Source of the DNA: Candidatus Mediterraneibacter stercorigallinarum | Lineage (GTDB): Bacteria; Bacillota; Clostridia; Lachnospirales; Lachnospiraceae | Direction of reading: 5' to 3' | Assembly: GCA_019116185.1 (NCBI GenBank) | Contig: DXCD01000221.1 | Coordinates: 1 to 7,766, forward strand | DNA length: 7,766 nt | Part shown: positions 1-4,357 of the stretch, one piece after another | Layout: each line of letters opens with the position of its first letter | Position numbering within the stretch: position 1 is the stretch's first letter | The notes under the pieces: generated by a model | The model's input: only the letters and a program-made list of their open reading frames with translations | What the model was told of the DNA's origin: nothing | The model's database searches: none | Translations under genes and position numbers: made by a program

Positions 1-1
1 G

Positions 2-1915
2 ACACCGAAACAGTTTGTTTCAGCAGACATTACAGGCGCAGAAAAGGTGACCTTGATTGTTACACATGGGAGTGACGGAAAAAATGGAAACGATAATGCA
101 GACTGGGCGGATGCAAAATTTATTTCCGTTAAGGATACAACAACATATAGCATTAGCGGCAGCGTGGATCCCGGCAATACAGAATTTGTTGATATCAGTG
201 GAATAGAAGTGAATCTTTACGCGGCGGATGACACGGACTTTGAGTCTCCGCTTGGGTCCGGCACGACAGAGAAGGACGGCGACTTTATCATTGATACGGA
301 GGTGCTGGCAGGGGATTATATCCTGCAGATCAAGCCTGAATCAGGAAAATATAAAGCAGCAGAAGCGGAAGTGACTGTAGTTGACGATGATGTGTCTGAT
401 GTACAGATTGAGCTGCAGCCAGAGAAGACAGAATCTTCTGCGCTTAAAGCGCTGAAAGCAATTCTGGGGCTTAAGAATCATGTGGACTTCACCGGCGTGG
501 ATGAAGATACGGTGAATATATTTGAAGAAGCATGCAAGGAGGGAGAGGCGCTTGTTGACAGCGCGGAAGAAGATACAGAGTCTGTAAGCGAAGAAGAGCT
601 TGAGGCGGCATGGGAGAAGATTTTTGATTCATTTCAGAAGTTAAAAATCATACCGGATGGCAGGAGTGTTCTTGAGCAATTGGTGACGACAGCGGATCAT
701 ATCTGCCTGGATCATTATATCTTAAAAGGGCAGTATGATTTAAAACAGCAGATTGCAGCAGGAAAACAACTCCTTTGGAATACAGATGCCACGGAAGACG
801 TAATTGATGCAGCAACAGCAGAGCTTCAGACTGCGATTAATAATTTGGAGAAGCATCCGAATAAGAATGCGCTGAATGAACTGCTGGCGCAGGCGGCAGG
901 AATTGACCGTACCCTCTATACGCAGGAGAGCCTTGCGAAATTAGATGAAGAATATGCGGTTGCACAGAGAATTGCAAATGATCTGCTCGCAGGACAAGAT
1001 GAAGTGAATGAAGCGGCAGATGCCCTGAATCAGGCAATCGAAAATTTGGTTTATGAAAACCAGACAGTCAGCAAGAAGACGCTGGAGTACTTCCTGAACA
1101 GAGCGAAAGAGCACGTTGCGAACGGTGACGTAGAGAACTGTGTAGAATCTGTACAGAAGCTCTTTGAAGAAGCAATCGCGGAGGGTGAAACTGTGATGGC
1201 AGATGAGAGTGCCACAAGAGATGAAGTCATGAACGCATCCATGAAGCTGATTCAGGCGATCCACGCGCTGAACATGAAAGCGGCGGACAAGACGGACCTT
1301 GAGATGGCAGTGGAGCTTGGCGATATGATCGACCTGAGCAAGTATGTGGAAGCAGGCCAGCAGGAATTTAAGGATGCCCTTGAAGCAGCAAAAGAAGTGC
1401 TGGCAGACGGCGATGCAATGCAGGGAGACGTTGACGATGCATGGGATGCGCTGGTGACAGCAATGGAGAACCTGAGGCTGAAAGCCAATAAGGACGTATT
1501 GGAAGATCTTCTGAACGAAGCAGCAGAGGTTGATCTGAGCCAGTATACTGAGGAGTCAGCGGAAGCATTCCGCGCGGCATATGCAGCTGCACAGGAGGTA
1601 TTCGCAGATGAGACATTAACGGAAGCAGATCAGCAGAAAGTTGACGATGCTGTGGTAGCTTTGAAAGAAGCGAAAGCCGGATTGGCTGCGTTGGCAGGCG
1701 GGTCTGGAGACGGAAACCAAAGCGGAGATACTGACGATGGCAGCGGTGCATCTGGTTCGGAAAATACGGATAAGAGTAATGGAACATCCGGCAGCGGAGA
1801 CTCTGCGAATAGGGCTGCAAAGACCGGGGATACAGTTCCGGTCATGGGGCTGATGATGCTTGTGATTGTATCAGGCGCGGCAGCAGTGGCGGCATATAGA
1901 AAAAGAGTAAAATAA
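2..1915 (+). CDS. Cell-wall-anchored FIVAR-repeat surface protein with NPCBM-like and CarboxypepD_reg-like domains (5' truncated)
   Basis: The reading frame is open from the window edge, so the true start lies upstream. The first ATG/GTG-type codon (GTG at 47) falls inside a domain and is not a start. Residues encoded at about 2-130 (ITGAEKVTLIVTHG, then NDNADWADAKF) match the C-terminal end of NPCBM-type carbohydrate-binding modules. About 140-421 encodes a beta domain of carboxypeptidase-regulatory or Cna-B type (SGSVDP, TTEKDGDFII, LAGDYILQI). Six helical FIVAR-like units follow (467-1693), then a Ser/Gly/Asp linker, a KTGD motif, a hydrophobic segment and an RKRVK tail. Known proteins with this layout are sortase-attached extracellular glycosidases or adhesins. 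The catalytic part, if any, would lie upstream, so substrate and reaction cannot be named. A terminator 27 bases after the stop closes the transcript. Confidence 0.88.
   Translation, partial: TPKQFVSADITGAEKVTLIVTHGSDGKNGNDNADWADAKFISVKDTTTYSISGSVDPGNTEFVDISGIEVNLYAADDTDFESPLGSGTTEKDGDFIIDTEVLAGDYILQIKPESGKYKAAEAEVTVVDDDVSDVQIELQPEKTESSALKALKAILGLKNHVDFTGVDEDTVNIFEEACKEGEALVDSAEEDTESVSEEELEAAWEKIFDSFQKLKIIPDGRSVLEQLVTTADHICLDHYILKGQYDLKQQIAAGKQLLWNTDATEDVIDAATAELQTAINNLEKHPNKNALNELLAQAAGIDRTLYTQESLAKLDEEYAVAQRIANDLLAGQDEVNEAADALNQAIENLVYENQTVSKKTLEYFLNRAKEHVANGDVENCVESVQKLFEEAIAEGETVMADESATRDEVMNASMKLIQAIHALNMKAADKTDLEMAVELGDMIDLSKYVEAGQQEFKDALEAAKEVLADGDAMQGDVDDAWDALVTAMENLRLKANKDVLEDLLNEAAEVDLSQYTEESAEAFRAAYAAAQEVFADETLTEADQQKVDDAVVALKEAKAGLAALAGGSGDGNQSGDTDDGSGASGSENTDKSNGTSGSGDSANRAAKTGDTVPVMGLMMLVIVSGAAAVAAYRKRVK
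467..1693 (+). repeat. Six diverged FIVAR-like helical repeats inside the surface protein
   Basis: Units of about 63-70 residues are encoded at roughly 467-655, 662-865, 866-1054, 1076-1282, 1286-1492 and 1493-1693. Each has the pattern of an N-terminal helix (for example LNELLAQAAGID), a short Y-T/V-E turn (LYTQES, KYVEAG, QYTEES), a second helix with A-E/Q-x-V/L, and a third helix ending near D-A-x-x-A-L-x-x-A-I-x-N-L. This is the FIVAR (found in various architectures) three-helix pattern. The first unit and unit 4 are the least regular. The copies differ at most positions, so they are old protein repeats, not recent DNA duplications. They probably serve as stalk or binding modules outside the cell. 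Confidence 0.75.
1694..1912 (+). other. Low-complexity wall-spanning linker and sortase-type C-terminal sorting signal
   Basis: Within the surface protein, 1694-1810 encodes a Gly/Ser/Asp/Asn-rich linker typical of a wall-spanning segment. Codons 1820-1831 encode KTGD in the context RAAKTGDTVP. A hydrophobic stretch of about 20 residues (VMGLMMLVIVSGAAAVAAY) and the positive tail RKRVK follow. The order motif, membrane segment, positive tail is that of a sortase substrate. The motif lacks the usual Leu-Pro before x-T-G. Confidence 0.75.
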
Positions 1916-1941
1916 TAAATAAAATTAAAAAAAGTTTACAG

Positions 1942-1990
1942 GGCGCAGCCCGCCGAGGAGAATCAATCCGGTGCGGCTGCGCCTTTTTTT
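1942..1990 (+). terminator. Intrinsic terminator after the surface-protein gene
   Basis: A perfect 9-bp G+C-rich stem, GGCGCAGCC (1942-1950) with GGCTGCGCC (1975-1983), is followed at once by seven T residues (1984-1990). The 24-nt loop holds a small inner CCG/CGG pairing. The A-rich stretch 1916-1934 upstream would give only a weak, offset T tract in the reverse direction, so the forward direction is the confident call. Confidence 0.9.
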
Positions 1991-2013
1991 GCTTTTGTGC
2001 GGAGCTTAATCCA

Positions 2014-2056
2014 TTGTTAGATTGAGGGTGAATTTATGATAAAAATATGCTAAAAT
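2014..2056 (+). promoter_or_regulatory. Candidate promoter for the acylphosphatase-proC transcript
   Basis: A new transcript must begin between the terminator at 1990 and the gene at 2127. The A+T-rich stretch 2031-2056 offers several -10-like hexamers: TATGAT (2035-2040) with TTGTTA (2014-2019) at a short 15-bp spacing, TATGCT (2046-2051) with TTGAGG (2022-2027) at 18 bp, and TAAAAT (2051-2056) preceded by TGC, an extended -10 form. The region is a plausible promoter, but the exact element is uncertain. Confidence 0.4.
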
Positions 2057-2126
2057 GTCTTGGAATGAAACTATTGGTTTGAAATGCGGCCAGGGTTTGC
2101 CTGCCTGCGTCTGAGAGGTCATGCTT

Positions 2127-2399
2127 ATGGCAGAAGTGAGAAAACATATCGTATTCTACGGACGGGTCCAGGGCGTCGGATTCCGCTATACCGCGAAATA
2201 CCTGGCGCAATCGCTGGAACTTACCGGCTGGGTGCGCAACGACAGTGAAGGTACAGTCACAATGGAAGTGCAGGGAAGAGAAGCGCTGATCAATAAGCTT
2301 CTTGTAGGATTGAACAGCGGTCGTTTTATCTCCATTGAGTGGGTGGACACGAAAGAAATCCCCCTGGAGGAGGAACGGGGATTTACAGTGAAAATGTGA
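2127..2399 (+). CDS. acyP: Acylphosphatase
   Basis: The product of 90 residues is a small cytoplasmic enzyme that hydrolyses acyl phosphates to a carboxylate and phosphate. The family signature GRVQGVGFR lies at residues 12-20, with catalytic Arg20 in the phosphate-binding loop. The second signature, GWVRNDSEGTV, carries the catalytic Asn38. Length matches the family norm of about 90 residues. An upstream in-frame ATG exists at 2121, but the AGAGG motif (2114-2118) is only 2 nt from it and 8 nt from the ATG at 2127, so the downstream start (MAEVRKH) is preferred. The gene is followed after 4 nt by a long hairpin and then by proC in the same direction, so the two are probably co-transcribed. 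The physiological substrate is not shown by the sequence. Confidence 0.93.
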   Translation: MAEVRKHIVFYGRVQGVGFRYTAKYLAQSLELTGWVRNDSEGTVTMEVQGREALINKLLVGLNSGRFISIEWVDTKEIPLEEERGFTVKM

Positions 2400-2403
2400 A
2401 TTG

Positions 2404-2454
2404 TCTGACGATTTTCCTTAAAGGGGTCAGGCCCCTTTCGGGAGAGTTGTCAGA
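2404..2454 (+). repeat. 51-nt imperfect hairpin element, copy 1 (core AAAGGGG-N5-CCCCTTT)
   Basis: Bases 2404-2426 pair with 2432-2454 in register. Of 23 positions, 18 are Watson-Crick pairs, four are G-U pairs (2410, 2412, 2414 and 2418 with partners) and one is a mismatch (2419/2439), around a 5-nt loop TCAGG. Because the G-U pairs hold only for the + strand RNA, the structure looks fitted to the transcript of the acyP-proC pair. It lacks a T run, so it is not a standard intrinsic terminator. Its core recurs inverted at 3364-3382. Confidence 0.8.
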
Positions 2455-2482
2455 ATATTAAGAGAACAGGAGAATAGGAACT

Positions 2483-3277
2483 ATGATGAAATTAGGTTTT
2501 ATAGGAACAGGAAATATGGCGGGAGCCATCATGGGTGGAATTATTAAGAATCAGATCTTTCGTCCGGAAGAGATCATCGGGGCAGATATTTCGGAAGCAG
2601 GACGTGAGAAGACGAAAGAGGCTTATGGGATAGAAGTAACCGGGGATAACAGGAAAGCCGCGGATTCAGAAGTGCTGATCCTGTCAGTGAAGCCGCAGTA
2701 TTATGCGGATGCGATTGCAGAGATCAAAGACTGTGTCAGAGATGACCAGCTGGTCATTACGATCGCACCGGGAAAGACGCTGGCGTGGCTGGAGGAGCAG
2801 TTCGGGAAACCGGTGAAGATCGTCCGTACCATGCCGAACACGCCGGCGCTGGTAGGGGAAGGCATGACTGCTGCATGCGTGAACCAGTATGTGACAGAAG
2901 AAGAGAAGGCATATGCGCTCAAGATCTTAAGCTCGTTCGGGAAAGTGGAGCTTGTGCCCGAGCACCTTATTGATGCTGTGGTGGCGGTCAGCGGCAGCGC
3001 GCCTGCATATGTGTTCATGTTTATCGAGGCAATGGCAGATGCGGCGGTGGCGGAAGGAATGCCGAGAGCCCAGGCTTATGAATTCGCTGCCCAGGCTGTC
3101 TATGGCAGTGCAAAAATGGTACTGGAGACAGGAAAGCATCCCGGCGAGCTCAAAGATATGGTATGCTCACCTGCGGGGACGACCATCGAGGCAGTCCGCG
3201 TGCTGGAAGAAAAAGGACTGCGAAGCGCGGTGATTGAGGCGATGCGGGCATGCGCTGACGTGTCTCGAAGACTCTAA
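2483..3277 (+). CDS. proC: Pyrroline-5-carboxylate reductase
   Basis: The product catalyses the last step of proline synthesis, NAD(P)H-dependent reduction of 1-pyrroline-5-carboxylate to L-proline, in the cytoplasm. The 264 residues fit the family. The N-terminus has the Rossmann fingerprint GFIGTGNMAGA, the central part has the conserved VRTMPNTPALVGEG segment, and the C-terminal half has VSGSAPAYVFMFIEAM. The family signature KDMVCSPAGTTIEAV lies near the end. Two adjacent ATGs (2483, 2486) are possible; 2483 is taken because AGGAGA (2468-2473) is 9 nt upstream. The start at 2486 would remove only one Met. The gene follows acyP with an 83-nt gap that holds a hairpin. No other proline-pathway genes (proA, proB) are in the window. 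Confidence 0.97.
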   Translation: MMKLGFIGTGNMAGAIMGGIIKNQIFRPEEIIGADISEAGREKTKEAYGIEVTGDNRKAADSEVLILSVKPQYYADAIAEIKDCVRDDQLVITIAPGKTLAWLEEQFGKPVKIVRTMPNTPALVGEGMTAACVNQYVTEEEKAYALKILSSFGKVELVPEHLIDAVVAVSGSAPAYVFMFIEAMADAAVAEGMPRAQAYEFAAQAVYGSAKMVLETGKHPGELKDMVCSPAGTTIEAVRVLEEKGLRSAVIEAMRACADVSRRL

Positions 3278-3291
3278 GCCGGAACCGGCAG

Positions 3292-3317
3292 GGCGGTATT
3301 TACAGGCGGCATTTATA
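3292..3317 (+). repeat. Small 13-bp tandem duplication downstream of proC
   Basis: GGCGGTATTTACA (3292-3304) is followed directly by GGCGGCATTTATA (3305-3317), with 11 of 13 positions identical. Just before it, GCCGG-AA-CCGGC (3278-3289) could form a very short hairpin. Neither has a T run or other sign of function. Confidence 0.55.
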
Positions 3318-3350
3318 AAAGTTGGCATAGTGATATTTTAAGAAGATTCA

Positions 3351-3392
3351 GAAAACTTTGCCAAAAGGGGGCTGACCCCTTTGAGCAGGTTC
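3351..3392 (+). repeat. Hairpin element, copy 2, inverted relative to copy 1 and next to the nrdG ribosome binding site
   Basis: AAAGGGG (3364-3370) pairs with CCCCTTT (3376-3382) around loop GCTGA. After a 2x2 internal loop the stem continues with TTTGC (3357-3361) against GCAGG (3385-3389), two of these being G-U pairs. GAA (3351-3353) can then pair with TTC (3390-3392) across a bulge. Read on the - strand the core is AAAGGGGTCAGCCCCCTTT, which differs from copy 1 (2420-2438) at one of 19 positions. The flanking arms differ in sequence from copy 1 but still form a stem. The element ends one base before the AGAGGGG motif of nrdG (3394-3400). Confidence 0.7.
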
Positions 3393-3408
3393 AAGAGGGG
3401 ATAGGCTC

Positions 3409-4104
3409 ATGAATATTCAAGGACTGCAGAAAGTGACTCTTTTAGATTTCCCGGGGCGGGTGGCATGTACGGTGTTCCTTGCGGGATGTAATTTCCGCTG
3501 CCCATTCTGCCACAATGCGTCGCTTGTGACGCATGTGGACCCGTCTGCAGATATTCCAGGGGAAGAGGTGCTGTCCTTTCTGGAAAAGCGCAGGGGCGTG
3601 CTGGACGGGGTGTGCATCACCGGGGGCGAACCGCTGCTGGCGCCGGATCTTGACAGCTTTATCCGTGAAATAAAAGAACTGGGCTATGAGGTCAAGCTGG
3701 ACACGAACGGCAGTAATGCTGAACGGCTGAAATCTCTGGTCAGCTCCGGGCTGATCGATTATGTGGCAATGGATGTCAAGAACGCTCCCGGGAAATACGG
3801 GATGACCATTGGAATTGACGGATATGACCTGACCAATATTTTTCAAAGCGTGGATTATCTTTTGTCAGGCGCAGTGCCATATGAATTCCGGACGACTGTT
3901 GTCCGGGAGTTCCATAAGCGAGAGGACTTTGAAGCAGTCGGACAATGGCTGAAAGGAGCGCAGCGTTATTATCTCCAGGGATTCGTGGATTCCGGGGATC
4001 TGATACAGCCGGGGCTTCGCGCGTATACAAAGGAAATCATGGAACAGGCGCTGGAAATCGTGAGAAAATATATCCCGGCGGCTGAATTGCGCGGCCTGGA
4101 TTGA
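3409..4104 (+). CDS. nrdG: Anaerobic ribonucleotide reductase activating protein (radical SAM activase)
   Basis: The product of 231 residues is predicted to activate NrdD by generating its glycyl radical, using reductive cleavage of S-adenosylmethionine at a [4Fe-4S] cluster. The cluster motif is Cys27-x3-Cys31-x2-Cys34 within AGCNFRCPFCHN. It is followed by the GGEP motif (residues 72-75, ITGGEPLL) and DTNGS, both typical of radical SAM activases. The N-terminus IQGLQKVTLLDFPGRVACTVFL is typical of the longer NrdG2 form, which is larger than the roughly 154-residue E. coli NrdG. No extra ferredoxin-like cluster domain of the pyruvate formate-lyase activase type is seen. AGAGGGG (3394-3400) lies 8 nt before the ATG. 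The gene precedes nrdD, the reverse of the E. coli order, which supports NrdD as partner over another glycyl radical enzyme. Confidence 0.92.
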   Translation: MNIQGLQKVTLLDFPGRVACTVFLAGCNFRCPFCHNASLVTHVDPSADIPGEEVLSFLEKRRGVLDGVCITGGEPLLAPDLDSFIREIKELGYEVKLDTNGSNAERLKSLVSSGLIDYVAMDVKNAPGKYGMTIGIDGYDLTNIFQSVDYLLSGAVPYEFRTTVVREFHKREDFEAVGQWLKGAQRYYLQGFVDSGDLIQPGLRAYTKEIMEQALEIVRKYIPAAELRGLD

Positions 4105-4131
4105 AATAATGTACAGAAGAATAAAGAAAAC

Positions 4132-4188
4132 AAAACACCAATATCTAGTATTTGAAATGCGAAATAAAATCTAGATATTGGTGTTTTT
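4132..4188 (+). terminator. Perfect 17-bp inverted repeat with T run between nrdG and nrdD: candidate terminator
   Basis: AAAACACCAATATCTAG (4132-4148) is exactly complementary to CTAGATATTGGTGTTTT (4171-4187). The right arm ends in five T residues (4184-4188) and the left arm begins in an A-rich stretch, so it could stop transcription in either direction. The 22-nt loop contains TATTT (4149-4153), which can pair with AAATA (4162-4166). It lies 27 nt after the nrdG stop. The stem is A+T-rich apart from CACC/GGTG, weaker than the terminator at 1942-1990, and the arms double as NrdR-like boxes. Confidence 0.65.
4136..4183 (+). promoter_or_regulatory. Candidate tandem NrdR boxes upstream of nrdD
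   Basis: NrdR is the zinc-finger/ATP-cone repressor of bacterial ribonucleotide reductase genes, and its boxes follow acaCwAtATaTwGtgt. Box 1 (4136-4151) has core CAATATCTAG and box 2 (4168-4183) has core CTAGATATTG. Each core matches 9 of 10 positions, while the outer bases match poorly (whole boxes 11/16 and 10/16). The centres are 32 bp apart with a 16-bp linker, about three helical turns, as is usual for paired NrdR boxes. They lie just before a candidate promoter. The nrdR gene itself is not in the window. Confidence 0.5.
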
Positions 4189-4191
4189 GTC

Positions 4192-4220
4192 TTGCGTTCA
4201 TTTTGCCGAGATGATAGAAT
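4192..4220 (+). promoter_or_regulatory. Candidate promoter for nrdD-trxB
   Basis: TTGCGT (4192-4197) and TAGAAT (4215-4220, five of six matching the -10 consensus) are separated by exactly 17 bp. The -35 hexamer matches only in TTG. The element starts 8 bp after the second NrdR-like box and the T run, so it would start a new transcript after the terminator with a leader of about 130 nt. Other A+T-rich hexamers in 4236-4282 have no good partner. Confidence 0.35.
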
Positions 4221-4252
4221 GGGATCAGACACCTTTTGATATGATCTATACC

Positions 4253-4272
4253 GGTCTAATGATCCATAGACC
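4253..4272 (+). promoter_or_regulatory. 20-bp dyad in the nrdD leader, unknown function
   Basis: GGTCTA (4253-4258) and TAGACC (4267-4272) are perfect complements placed evenly around a central palindromic GATC (4261-4264), so 16 of 20 bases fall into a two-fold symmetric pattern. This is the form of an operator, or of a short 5'-leader hairpin. I do not recognise the binding protein. The rest of 4221-4357 has no other clear signal until the nrdD ribosome binding site AGGAAGGGG (4341-4349). Confidence 0.35.
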
Positions 4273-4357
4273 ATACTATATAGGAAAACGTACGGCATAA
4301 AGCATGTAAGGCATTGCTTAAAAAACAAAAGACAGGAGAAAGGAAGGGGAATGAATT

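Noticed and set aside
47..49. GTG at 47 as the true start of the first gene
   Set aside because: The frame is open upstream to the window edge and the residues before it continue the NPCBM-like domain. No ribosome binding site is placed for it.
1368..1820. A 150-codon open frame on the - strand inside the surface-protein gene
   Set aside because: It is antisense to FIVAR repeats whose biased Ala/Glu/Asp codons produce long chance frames. Its peptide is His/Arg/Leu/Pro-rich with no domain.
2121..2126. Upstream ATG as the start of acylphosphatase
   Set aside because: The AGAGG motif is only 2 nt from this ATG but 8 nt from the ATG at 2127. The family N-terminus also fits the shorter form.
2404..2454. 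Intrinsic terminator between acyP and proC
   Set aside because: The hairpin is strong but has no run of T after the stem, and proC follows with its own ribosome binding site in the same direction, so read-through is more likely.
3322..3350. A promoter for nrdG beginning with TTGGCA (3322-3327)
   Set aside because: The hexamer at the right distance (GATTCA) is a poor -10, and TATAAA (3314-3319) has no -35 partner. Neither supports a call.
4276..4285. CTATATAGGA as a third NrdR box in the nrdD leader
   Set aside because: It matches only seven of ten core positions and lacks the right half of the motif (TwG).
3969..4328. A 119-codon open frame on the - strand covering the end of nrdG and the nrdG-nrdD spacer
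   Set aside because: It runs through the nrdG coding sequence and the inverted repeat, shows no known domain, and over most of its length opposes a well-supported gene. It is best explained as a chance frame.
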